DNA from: a bacterium | GTDB lineage: Bacteria; JACRDZ01; JAJRWM01 | Length of the DNA stretch: 14,239 nucleotides | NCBI GenBank assembly: GCA_024276815.1 | Contig: JAJRWM010000078.1 | Coordinates: forward strand, 1 to 14,239 | Direction: 5' to 3' | Shown here: piece after piece, positions 7,733 to 14,239 of the stretch | Layout of the letters: every line of letters starts with the position of its first letter | How positions within the stretch are numbered: position 1 is the first letter of the stretch | The notes under the pieces: model-generated | What the model saw: the letters and a program-made list of their open reading frames with translations, nothing else | What the model was told of the DNA's origin: nothing | Database searches by the model: none | Translations under genes and position numbers: made by a program

Positions 7733-9145
7733 TTACAGAAGACGGTTTTCCTCAATGAAAAACAGGTATTGGATAGTAGGCGCTATTCCCGGAGGGGCAT
7801 CCCGGTTCTTGTCAATAGTCAGATTGACTATATCCAGCTTGGGAATGGATTTTTCCTCCAGGTTGTTCGATTGCGCCAGCTTGGTGAGTTGATCGGTTAA
7901 CTCCTGGGTATCGTACCAGTCCTTGTAGAGAATCAAAGCGCAATCCAGGTCGTATTCGATATCTCCGCTGCCGGTACTGTTGTGCATGGTGGGATGTTCG
8001 CCCTTGGCGTCCTTCTCGTCAAGCTTGCAACCTTCCTTGTCAATGGAACTGATCGCGAAAACCGGGCAGTTAAGCTCCAGGCTCAGTTCAGCCAGCCCGC
8101 TGGAAATAGTGTTAATCCTCACTTGCGGATCTGTCTGATGTTGCTCTACCGGCATTTTTTGCAGGTAATCAATGAAAATAGCTATCTCATCCGTTTCATA
8201 TTCCTGCATTACGTTATAGGCGTGAGCCTTGATCCGGTCAAAATTATCTTTACGACCGCCTTCGAGAATATATAAATAATTCATAAAAGGATTAAGCCGT
8301 TCCCGGCCTTGCTTGAAACGCTCGTAGAGAACGGGATCGTTTTTGATTTTTTTCATCTGCAGAACGGTGGGATTGACCATGGCGGCGCTGCCCAGCAGGC
8401 GATAAGTCAGCACCTGGGTGGTCTGTTCCCAGGAATAATAAAGCACGGGGATCTTGTTGTTGGCCGCGACCTGGGCCGCCAGGTGCAGACTGAAGGTCGT
8501 CTTGCCCCTTCTGGGCGCCCCGGCCAGGCCATAATAAAGACCTTTTCTCAAGCCGGACAGCGATTCGTCGAGACACTTAAAAGGGCTTACTGAAAAGCCT
8601 CTCTTCTTGGCGATTTTTTCTTCGTTGATATGACTGTCAATCTCAAAAACAGTATATTTAACGGGCTGGATCTGGTCTTTGAACCGCAATTGACGCACTT
8701 CAGTCAACTGGTGGATCATGTTGGAAGCGAAGTCAACCAGGGGCTTGTCTTTATCCTCGCCTTCTTTTTTCAGGTAGCTGACGATGGCTTTGTTCATTTG
8801 CAAAAGACGCTTACGCCCTATTTTCATCTTGAGGATGTCCATATAGGCCATGACTTCGGAAACCGGCGGCACCTCGGTCTGCGCCATTTCCTCATAATAA
8901 CCCTGCAAATCTTCCTTGAAGATGCCTTTTTCGATGAGGGTTTCCTTGATGCTTGTTTTGGAAATCGGCGTTTCCTGTTTGCCGGAACCGTAAGCCTCGA
9001 AAATCGTATTACAGATGACGCGACCCGGCTTGGAGGAAAGCATGAAGGGTTTGAAACCCTCGGCGATGGCGTTGGCGATTAAGACTCTGTCACTAAGAAA
9101 ACCGCTCAGTAATTTATATTCTTCTTCGTATTCTATTGGCATCAT
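7733..9145 (-). CDS. DnaB-family (SF4) helicase-like ATPase
   Basis: This is a 470-residue protein with the two-part layout of replicative DnaB. A helical N-terminal domain (about 1-150) is followed by a RecA-like motor. Walker A is GAPRRGKT (209-216, K215) and the catalytic Glu region is YYSWEQ (E240). Walker B is IAIFIDYLQ (321-329, D326), followed by the ISSIDKEG segment, SGDIEYDLD, and the KNR motif near the end that fits the arginine-finger region. DnaB forms hexamers that unwind DNA at forks. This copy is divergent, and its place between accB and accC is unusual. It may be the chromosomal DnaB, a paralogue, or of phage or plasmid origin. The start is well supported by TTAGGAGG just before ATG-ATG, overlapping the accB stop. 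It ends at an in-frame TAA with coding sequence beyond it. Confidence 0.85.
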   Translation of the reverse strand: MMPIEYEEEYKLLSGFLSDRVLIANAIAEGFKPFMLSSKPGRVICNTIFEAYGSGKQETPISKTSIKETLIEKGIFKEDLQGYYEEMAQTEVPPVSEVMAYMDILKMKIGRKRLLQMNKAIVSYLKKEGEDKDKPLVDFASNMIHQLTEVRQLRFKDQIQPVKYTVFEIDSHINEEKIAKKRGFSVSPFKCLDESLSGLRKGLYYGLAGAPRRGKTTFSLHLAAQVAANNKIPVLYYSWEQTTQVLTYRLLGSAAMVNPTVLQMKKIKNDPVLYERFKQGRERLNPFMNYLYILEGGRKDNFDRIKAHAYNVMQEYETDEIAIFIDYLQKMPVEQHQTDPQVRINTISSGLAELSLELNCPVFAISSIDKEGCKLDEKDAKGEHPTMHNSTGSGDIEYDLDCALILYKDWYDTQELTDQLTKLAQSNNLEEKSIPKLDIVNLTIDKNRDAPPGIAPTIQYLFFIEENRLL

Positions 9146-9151
9146 TTCCTC

Positions 9152-9580
9152 CTAAGCTAGATTTTGCCGCAGTTCGATAAGCCCCTGGGCGTACATCACC
9201 GGTTGACCGTCAGCGACCAGAATATCAACTATGATTCCACTGAACGGGGAGAAAACCTCCCGATAAACTTTCATAGCTTCGATTACTCCGACAACCTGGC
9301 CAGCGTCAACTTTCAGCCCCCGCAGAGCGTAAACCTGTTTGCTTTTCGGGTGAGTTGAATAGAACGTGCCCACTATCGGAGCGTCGATGACAGGGTTTGT
9401 TGCCGCCGCTTGGGGCGTGTTACCCGCAACCGGCCGGGATTCCTCCGCTTTAACTTCAGCGGGAGGGGACAACTCCCGGCTGATATCAATTCTCAGGCCG
9501 TCTTGTTCCCAGATCAATTCAGTGATGTCCGTTTTGCCAATCAGGCTGATAATGTTCTTGACATTTTCTTTGGTCTGCAT
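9152..9580 (-). CDS. accB: Biotin carboxyl carrier protein of acetyl-CoA carboxylase
   Basis: AccB carries the biotin that AccC carboxylates and that the transferase uses to make malonyl-CoA for fatty acid synthesis. The 142 residues show the usual plan: an N-terminal helical segment (about 1-35), a Pro/Ala/Glu-rich linker (about 38-62), and the biotinyl domain opening with APIVGTFY. The biotin-accepting lysine is K104 in IEAMKV. The stretch after it, YREVFSPFSG, differs from the common LMNEIEAD but keeps the fold. The ATG comes immediately after the efp stop (TAAATG), and the TAG stop overlaps the ribosome site of the next gene, so the genes are tightly coupled. Confidence 0.96.
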   Translation of the reverse strand: MQTKENVKNIISLIGKTDITELIWEQDGLRIDISRELSPPAEVKAEESRPVAGNTPQAAATNPVIDAPIVGTFYSTHPKSKQVYALRGLKVDAGQVVGVIEAMKVYREVFSPFSGIIVDILVADGQPVMYAQGLIELRQNLA

Positions 9581-10135
9581 TTAACGTCCCATGTAGGCGC
9601 CGGTTCTGGTGTCAATTTTCAGGATGTCCCCTTCGTTGATAAAAAGAGGCACCTGCAAAGAGTAACCGGTTTCCAGAGTCGCGGACTTGGTCGCGCCGGT
9701 GGCGGTATCGCCCTTAACCCCGGGTTCGGTCTCCTTGACCCTGAGTTCCACGAAGGTCGGCGGCGTAACGCCAATAGGTTTTTCCTCGTAAATCTGGATA
9801 ACCACTTCCATGTCTTCCTTTAAATATTTCAGCGTGTCAGTCATCAACTCCGGCGGCACCGCCGCCTGCTCATAGGTCTCATTATCCATAAAATAGTAAT
9901 GATTTTCATCACTGTACAGATATTTCATGCCGCGGCTTTCAACCCGCGCCGACTTCACTTTGTCACCCGAACGAAAGGTATGCTCAATTACTCGGCCGCT
10001 GGTATAATTCTTCAGCTTGGTGCGGACAAACGCGCTGCCTTTGCCCGGGTTGACATGCTGAAACTCCGATATCTGGTATAATTCATTCTTGAAGATGATT
10101 ATCAAACCATTGCGAAAGTCACTTGTAGAAATCAA
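9581..10135 (-). CDS. efp: Translation elongation factor P
   Basis: EF-P binds between the P and E sites of stalled ribosomes and speeds peptide-bond formation at polyproline stretches. The 184 residues have the KOW-like N-terminal domain and two OB domains. The N-terminal loop HVNPGKGSAF places K32 at the tip, the residue that is modified in many bacteria. The C-terminus VPLFINEGDILKIDTRTGAY is typical. Translation appears to start at TTG (10135): the family begins MIST-DFRNG, no in-frame ATG is nearby, and AGGGGG lies 11 bases upstream. No modification enzyme gene is nearby. The Pro-rich linkers of AccB and the TPR protein might be among its clients; this is inference. Confidence 0.96.
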   Translation of the reverse strand: MISTSDFRNGLIIIFKNELYQISEFQHVNPGKGSAFVRTKLKNYTSGRVIEHTFRSGDKVKSARVESRGMKYLYSDENHYYFMDNETYEQAAVPPELMTDTLKYLKEDMEVVIQIYEEKPIGVTPPTFVELRVKETEPGVKGDTATGATKSATLETGYSLQVPLFINEGDILKIDTRTGAYMGR

Positions 10136-10174
10136 CTGTGAAATAACCCCCTGATTTATTTGAAAATTAATAGA

Positions 10175-10468
10175 CTAAACGATTAGAGCCAACGCGGCTT
10201 CAGCGGCCAAACGGTAGCCCAAGGGACCTAAGCCGGCGATTTGCCCCACCGCGATATCAGCCAGGTATGAGCGGTGACGAAACGCTTCCCGTTGGTATAT
10301 ATTGGAAAGGTGAACTTCAATAAATGGAACGCTTACAGCTAGAATAGCGTCTCTAATCGCGACACTGGTGTGAGTGAAAGCTCCAGGGTTGATAATCAAA
10401 AAATCAGCCCACTCTCCCCAAGCCTGTATAAAATCGACAAGAACTCCCTCATGATTAGACTGAAGCGC
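10175..10468 (-). CDS. aroQ: 3-dehydroquinate dehydratase type II, C-terminal part (aroQ, after frameshift)
   Basis: AroQ converts 3-dehydroquinate to 3-dehydroshikimate, the step after AroB. This segment is in a different frame from the N-terminal part because one A seems lost from the A-run at 10469-10471. It reads ALQSNHEG, then [15 protein letters not shown] and REAFRHRSY, the full set of family motifs. If both parts are rejoined, R19, Y24, N75, H81, H101 and R112 fall at the numbers known for the M. tuberculosis enzyme, which is strong support for the reconstruction. The restored length is 145 residues, normal for the family. A start inside this part, such as 10399, would give an inactive fragment. 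Confidence 0.88.
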   Translation of the reverse strand, partial: ALQSNHEGVLVDFIQAWGEWADFLIINPGAFTHTSVAIRDAILAVSVPFIEVHLSNIYQREAFRHRSYLADIAVGQIAGLGPLGYRLAAEAALALIV

Positions 10469-10610
10469 TTTATCTCGCTGCCCCGGCTTTGAATTAACTC
10501 GGCTATCTCGTCATTTATCTGTTTTAAGCTGGTCTGGCCGTAAATATCTTTTTCACGTTTGCCCAGCATGTTCAGATTAGGACCATTTATCAAGAGAAGT
10601 GTAATATCAT
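10469..10610 (-). CDS. aroQ: 3-dehydroquinate dehydratase type II, N-terminal part (aroQ, before frameshift)
   Basis: The segment [18 protein letters not shown], followed by DIYG with the catalytic Tyr, is the unmistakable AroQ N-terminus. It is read in the same frame as a longer open frame that runs back into the TPR gene, but it has no ATG or TTG of its own at the right place. The best start is the ATG at 10610, which overlaps the TPR stop as TAATG and has GAGG just upstream. That ATG is one base out of frame with the protein, so a second single-base loss between about 10608 and 10598 is likely (ATGATATT where ATGAATATT would read MNITLLL). A GTG inside the end of the TPR gene is the alternative. 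The frame then breaks again near 10470. Confidence 0.8.
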
Positions 10611-11623
10611 TATTCCTCGTCTTCTTCACTTTTAACCTGATCAATCCAGCTTTTACTATCTGATTTCTGCTCTTGAGCGGATTCTTCCTCCCCATCGGCC
10701 TGATCGGCGCTGGAAGCGCCGAAATCAACATCCATCATGGTGCCCCGATACGGCTCGTCTTCTTCCTCTTCCGCCAAATCGCCAACAACAATCGTCTGGG
10801 CGCGCTCGAACGGCTCGTCGTCCGAGTCATTATCGCGAAAATCTATCAGCGGTTCGTCCTCGTTGACGGCCGGCGGCGGAAGTTCCTCCGCGTCGGGCAG
10901 AGGCTGGCCCTCGTCGGCGACCTGCAGTCTCATAAGAAGCCCCTTGGCTTCCCGGTTGGCAGGATCAAGGCTCAACAGCTTCAAGCAGATGACCTTCGCC
11001 TTGTTAATCATACCCTGCTTGGCGTAGATTCTGGCCATGGTCACGGTTTCAACTTCATGTTCCTCGCTTTTATCGGGAACAACATCAATCTCCCCGGTCG
11101 CCAACGACGTTGGCGGAAACTCCTGGGCCTTTTCCGGCGGAATTTCCTTCAGCCCCATCGGAGCCTCGGGAACCTGTTCCTCCGCTTCGCCAGCCTCAGG
11201 AACGATCTCTTCTTCAACCGCTTCGACTTTCCCAACTTCAGCCGGCTCGCTTGTTTCAACGACTTTTTCCGGCTCTGCCGCTTCGACTTCCTGTTCCTCT
11301 TCGGGAAACGGCGTCGTGGAAAAGGTGATTTTATCAAGAGGCTCAATATCCTCCGAGATGTCAAAAACCTTTTCTGCCGTTTCTTCTATCTCCGCTTCCT
11401 CATCGCCGGAGACCTCAGAAACCGGCTTATCCGCGGCTTCTTCCCCAGGCGCCGGAACCGCTTCCTCAGGCTCCTCGGTTATCTCATAGACTTTAGGCGA
11501 GCCGGCTTCTTCCTGAACTTCCCGTTCAACGTCCGGTTCGTCTTCATCCTCGATAATGTCAAAAACCTTGCCTTCAGCCGCTTTCGGGACATCAGGCTGT
11601 TCGTCCGGCGTCTCTTTTATTTC
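10610..11623 (-). pseudogene. TPR protein, C-terminal part beyond an in-frame TAA
   Basis: After the TAA at 11624-11626 the same frame continues for 337 codons to the TAA at 10610. The residues are of the same kind as before the stop: acidic, Pro/Ala-rich, with further copies of the V-F/Y-x-I motif (codons 287, 312 and 353 of the whole frame). It then forms another TPR-type helical unit around codons 458-501 (ARIYAKQGMINKAK, LLSLDPANREAKGLL), an acidic stretch, and a terminal SWIDQVK motif of the kind seen at the end of related TPR proteins. The first ATG inside (11158) would give a 182-residue piece but has no clear ribosome site. The stop overlaps the aroQ ATG. Confidence 0.75.
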
Positions 11624-12424
11624 TTACTCTTCAGCAACGCCAGCAACCTCTTCCGACGCACTTTCAGGAGTAGCCGGCGCGGCCTCAACACTTTCCAGAG
11701 CATCAGAAATGTTGAATACTTCCCCGCCCTCGATTTCCGGCGGGGTGGAAGGAGCGGCGGAAATTACCGGTTCAACCTCAAAGACTTTTTCAGCCGCTTC
11801 CCGGGGTTCAACTTTTTCCGTTTTTTCTTCTGAATCCAGTTCAAAGACGCTTGGAGCCTTGGCGGCCTCTTTTTCAGCCGCCGCTTTTTCGGATGGCGGC
11901 GTTAAACCAGGCGGAGCCGGCTTCTCCCGCGCGGCGCCCATATCAACCATGCCCGGTTCGGATGTAGTGGCCGGAGCCACCGGTTTGACGGCCGGTTCTC
12001 CCGCGCCGTATTTTGCCAATTCCTCGCATTTACGTTTGATTTGTTCGTTAAAAGGATCCAGCTTGCGAACCCGTTCGAATTTTTCCAACGCCTCGACATA
12101 ACGACGCTGTTTCTGGTATATCTCACCCAGATAATTGAGGCTTACCAGATTGTCGGGGTCTTTTTGAATAACTCCCTGGAACTCATTTTCAGCTTCCTTG
12201 TCCATCTGTTTGTCCAGATAGATTTTCCCAAGGACGATATGAGCGCTGATATACTCAGAGTGAGTTTTCAGACCTTCCAGACAGACATTCAGGGCCTCTT
12301 CCAGCATCCCGCTTTTACGATAAGCGTCAGCCAAGGGCGCGAAAGCTCTTGATTTAGGGTTTTTCTGCCACTTTTCGCTGAGTTCTTCCAGCTTGGGGTC
12401 TATGCTGAAATTATCATTTTCCAT
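11624..12424 (-). CDS. TPR-repeat protein with long acidic linker (N-terminal part)
   Basis: The first 140 residues hold about three tetratricopeptide repeats (PLADAYRKSGMLEEAL, LGKIYLDKQMDKEA, LGEIYQKQRRYVEALEKF), a scaffold for protein-protein contacts. A disordered Pro/Ala/Glu-rich region follows, with the short motif V-F-x-[LVI] at 193, 214 and 236. No signal peptide or membrane helix is visible, so it is probably cytosolic. The frame stops at TAA 11624 after 266 codons, but the same frame plainly continues downstream; the intact protein would have about 604 residues. It starts 19 bases after aroB. The ribosome site is weak (GGGG about ten bases upstream). Its function and its link to the shikimate genes are unknown. 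Confidence 0.85.
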   Translation of the reverse strand: MENDNFSIDPKLEELSEKWQKNPKSRAFAPLADAYRKSGMLEEALNVCLEGLKTHSEYISAHIVLGKIYLDKQMDKEAENEFQGVIQKDPDNLVSLNYLGEIYQKQRRYVEALEKFERVRKLDPFNEQIKRKCEELAKYGAGEPAVKPVAPATTSEPGMVDMGAAREKPAPPGLTPPSEKAAAEKEAAKAPSVFELDSEEKTEKVEPREAAEKVFEVEPVISAAPSTPPEIEGGEVFNISDALESVEAAPATPESASEEVAGVAEE

Positions 12425-12443
12425 AAAATTTTTGCCCCGATCA

Positions 12444-13559
12444 TCAATTTGATGAAATCTGCCGCAAAGCAGGCGACCTTTTCAAAAAAAATTCGCCGAC
12501 GATTTTATCGATAAAATCCCAAGATATACCGTTTTCAATTGTAACAGCGCCTATTTTCACTATCAAGATAAAACACACTTGATTATCACTGATTTTCTTA
12601 TCGTAAAGCAAGTGCTTTTTTATTAATTTCCGAGCGATAACCGCCACCAAGGGCAATTGCGCCCGATCAATCAGGTTAACAATGCGATTTTGCTCAGCCT
12701 CATCAATTAACTTTCTCCGCCGCGCCAGGTAAGCCGCTCCAACCATGCCGACCGCCACCGCCTCGCCATGACGAACCCGATACTGAAAGGCCGCTTCGAT
12801 GGCGTGCCCGAAGGTGTGCCCGTAGTTCAGGATCGCTCTCAGGCCTAATTCTTTTTCATCCCGGGCGACCACCCCGGCCTTAATCCGGCAGTTCGCGGTC
12901 ACCACTTTCGTCATGACCTCCAGGTCCAGCCGCAAAAAACTGTCCAGGTTCTTTTCCAGGTATCGGAAAAAACGCTCATCAGCTATAATTCCGTGTTTAA
13001 TAACCTCAGCCAGCCCGGCTGTCAATTCAGCCTTGGGTAGCGTTTTCAAAACCTCAGGATCGGTCAGCACCAGTTTGGGCTGATAAAAGGCGCCGATCAA
13101 ATTCTTGCCGTGAGAATGATTTACGGCGACCTTGCCTCCGATGCTGCTGTCACACTGGGCGACCAGGGAAGTTGGCAACTGGACAAAGGGCAATCCTCGC
13201 ATCCAGGTAGCGGCGATAAAACCGCCCAGGTCGCCGATTACTCCCCCTCCCAGGGTCAGGATGGCTGTTTTACGATCCACCCTGAGTTTAACCAGTTTAT
13301 CATACAGATAGCTTGCCCGGGCCAGGCATTTTTCTTTTTCGCCAGCCGGAATCGCTAAAACGTGGCAATTGATCCCGGCTTTTTTTAAACCGGCCGCCAC
13401 CCGCTGCCCGTACAACCGGTTAAGACTGTTATTGGTTATAATAACAGCATTTTTAGCCGCGACAGCTTCTTTAACCAGAGCGCCTGCCTGGTCAAGTATC
13501 CCCGGTTCAACCAGTATCCGGTAACTATTATCCTTGAGGTTAACTTTAACTTCATTCAT
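12444..13559 (-). CDS. aroB: 3-dehydroquinate synthase
   Basis: AroB turns DAHP into 3-dehydroquinate using NAD and a metal ion, the second step of the shikimate pathway. The 371-residue protein has the NAD-binding GGGVIGDLGGF (104-114), the substrate-binding stretch PTSLVAQCDSSIGGK, and three expected metal ligands: E185 in GLAEVIKHG, H248 in NYGHTFGH and H264 in RHGEAVAVGM. Cys replaces the usual Val in AQVDSS. The C-terminus is about ten residues longer than typical. The ATG has AAGGA eight bases upstream. The product feeds AroQ, encoded two genes downstream, so the block carries two consecutive pathway steps. The frame is intact. Confidence 0.96.
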   Translation of the reverse strand: MNEVKVNLKDNSYRILVEPGILDQAGALVKEAVAAKNAVIITNNSLNRLYGQRVAAGLKKAGINCHVLAIPAGEKEKCLARASYLYDKLVKLRVDRKTAILTLGGGVIGDLGGFIAATWMRGLPFVQLPTSLVAQCDSSIGGKVAVNHSHGKNLIGAFYQPKLVLTDPEVLKTLPKAELTAGLAEVIKHGIIADERFFRYLEKNLDSFLRLDLEVMTKVVTANCRIKAGVVARDEKELGLRAILNYGHTFGHAIEAAFQYRVRHGEAVAVGMVGAAYLARRRKLIDEAEQNRIVNLIDRAQLPLVAVIARKLIKKHLLYDKKISDNQVCFILIVKIGAVTIENGISWDFIDKIVGEFFLKRSPALRQISSN

Positions 13560-13579
13560 GACAAATCCTTTTCACTATG

Positions 13580-13585
13580 ATTATA
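13580..13585 (-). promoter_or_regulatory. Possible -10 element before aroB
   Basis: A perfect TATAAT on the minus strand lies about 20 bases before the aroB ATG, in the 67-base gap after the STAS gene. No acceptable -35 is found 16-19 bases upstream and there is no TG extension. It may be an internal promoter, or aroB may simply be read from the STAS promoter. Confidence 0.3.
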
Positions 13586-13626
13586 TTTCGGTGGCGAGAG
13601 GAAAAAGGTTGAGCAAAGATTGTTGA

Positions 13627-13965
13627 CTACGATGAGAAGCCGGCGTAAGCCCGTTCGACATCAGGGAAAATAGCGAAAATATCTTCCAGGCAGGTCATGC
13701 GGAAAAGACGTCTTATGGAAGGAGACAGGCTGATAAGCTTGATATCTCCGCCCAGTTCCCGGAATATTTTTATTTCAGTAGCCATAACGCCCAGAACAGA
13801 AGAGCCGATATAATCAACCTCGGAAAAATCGATTATCAGGTTGGGCGTAGTTTCCCTGACTTCCTCAAGCTTTTCCTTGATCAGCCTGGAGTCGCCCAGC
13901 TTGGTTTTCCCGATGATCTTGAGAATAACTACATTATTTATTTGTCGCGCGTCAAATTCAATCAT
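13627..13965 (-). CDS. STAS-domain anti-sigma factor antagonist
   Basis: A single STAS domain of 112 residues, like SpoIIAA or RsbV. Such proteins bind an anti-sigma kinase in the unphosphorylated state and so free a sigma factor or other partner. The key loop reads YIGSSVLGVM: S56 corresponds to the phosphorylated Ser, while the usual Asp before the Ser pair is Gly and the Gly after it is Val. These loop changes leave phospho-control uncertain. No anti-sigma kinase or phosphatase gene is adjacent. It is the first gene after a strong promoter and lies 67 bases before aroB, so it may lead the operon. Confidence 0.88.
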   Translation of the reverse strand: MIEFDARQINNVVILKIIGKTKLGDSRLIKEKLEEVRETTPNLIIDFSEVDYIGSSVLGVMATEIKIFRELGGDIKLISLSPSIRRLFRMTCLEDIFAIFPDVERAYAGFSS

Positions 13966-14043
13966 GACAGTTAAGCCCGTTTTAAATAATTATTATAATA
14001 TTGATAGACATAATGCAATACATTTACCAATAGGGGATGGGAT

Positions 14044-14073
14044 ATTATAATTGAAAATTCAGTAAAAAGTCAA
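14044..14073 (-). promoter_or_regulatory. Sigma70-type promoter upstream of the STAS gene
   Basis: On the minus strand TTGACT (five of six) is followed after 18 bases by a perfect TATAAT, in very A/T-rich surroundings. Transcription would start near 14037, giving a leader of about 70 bases before the STAS ATG. This is the best promoter match in the window and probably drives STAS, and perhaps the genes after it. Confidence 0.6.
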
Positions 14074-14092
14074 AATATAAACAGCAATGAAT

Positions 14093-14128
14093 GTAACCCG
14101 TCAGTGAAGTGGGGGATTAGCTGGTGTC
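14093..14128. repeat. Half copy of the dispersed palindromic repeat
   Basis: The 36 bases match the minus strand of 4225-4260 at 31 positions. The first 17 are identical (GTAACCCGTCAGTGAAG), followed by the G-run and a weaker GC..GTGTC end. The second arm present at 4199-4224 is absent here. The copy covers the stop codon and the last three codons of the partial minus-strand gene at the window's end. Confidence 0.75.
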
Positions 14129-14239
14129 GGGGGAGAAAAGAAGGTCGTAAACATCGGACTGCGGGTCGGCGGCCAGAGAATCCAGCGTCGTTTTGAAGCG
14201 TTCCCGTACATCAAAACCCCGCAACTTCAAGGTATGCAA
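14117..14239 (-). CDS. 3' end of an unrecognised protein gene (partial)
   Basis: Read from the window edge on the minus strand, 40 codons run open to a TAA at 14117-14119. The peptide looks protein-like, with LKLRGFDVRERF near the beginning and SDVYDLLFSPDTS at the end, but I recognise no family. The last codons and stop coincide with the dispersed repeat, so the repeat either brought the stop codon or is the terminal repeat of an element that this gene belongs to. An open stretch of 40 codons could also arise by chance. Confidence 0.5.
   Translation of the reverse strand: MHTLKLRGFDVRERFKTTLDSLAADPQSDVYDLLFSPDTS

Noticed and set aside
7733-11626. Stop codon reassignment (TAA read as an amino acid)
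   Set aside because: Several intact genes here end at TAA with the next gene starting at once (accC/carA, efp/accB), so TAA is a working stop.
10673-11833. Long plus-strand open frame opposite the TPR gene
   Set aside because: It is rich in Phe and Arg, the mirror of the Glu/Ala/Pro codons of the minus-strand gene. It has no family motif and no ribosome site. It is a composition artefact.
1-14239. CRISPR array, tRNA, rRNA or riboswitch
   Set aside because: No regularly spaced direct repeats, no cloverleaf or rRNA-like stretch, and leaders too short for a known riboswitch were seen.

Overview
This is a bacterial chromosomal window dominated by one long minus-strand block of housekeeping genes (about 14.0 kb down to 5.1 kb). 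The order is STAS antagonist, aroB, a TPR protein, aroQ, efp, accB, a DnaB-like helicase, accC, carA. The aro-efp-acc order is a familiar bacterial arrangement. I cannot place the organism to a phylum. Base composition looks moderate, gene spacing is very tight (several one-base TAATG stop/start overlaps), and signalling proteins are plentiful. This would fit a free-living bacterium, perhaps known only from a metagenome.

Left part: a histidine kinase cut by the window edge and a single-domain response regulator lie on the plus strand (1-2311). Convergent to them on the minus strand is a secreted protein of unknown function (2379-4121). Next come an intergenic palindromic repeat (4199-4260), a receiver-only response regulator, and a two-helix membrane protein (4336-5001) with a candidate promoter just upstream.

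Central block: shikimate pathway (aroB, aroQ), translation (efp), the biotin carrier and biotin carboxylase of acetyl-CoA carboxylase (accB, accC), and the glutaminase subunit of carbamoyl-phosphate synthetase (carA). A DnaB-family helicase sits between accB and accC, and a long acidic TPR protein sits between aroB and aroQ.

The most striking observation is that four genes of this block are interrupted within about 4.5 kb. accC has a one-base frameshift near 7099. aroQ has a one-base frameshift near 10470, and its start also looks one base out. The helicase and the TPR protein each have a single in-frame TAA followed by clearly coding sequence in the same frame. Genes on either side are intact. 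Because accC and aroQ are normally essential or nearly so, base-calling or assembly error is the leading explanation. Real decay or recoding is not excluded.

Right end: a STAS-domain protein with a good sigma70-type promoter, a second copy of the palindromic repeat's arm (14093-14128), and the 3' end of an unrecognised minus-strand gene whose stop codon lies inside that repeat. The repeat pair suggests a small mobile or REP-like family. I see no CRISPR array, tRNA or rRNA.
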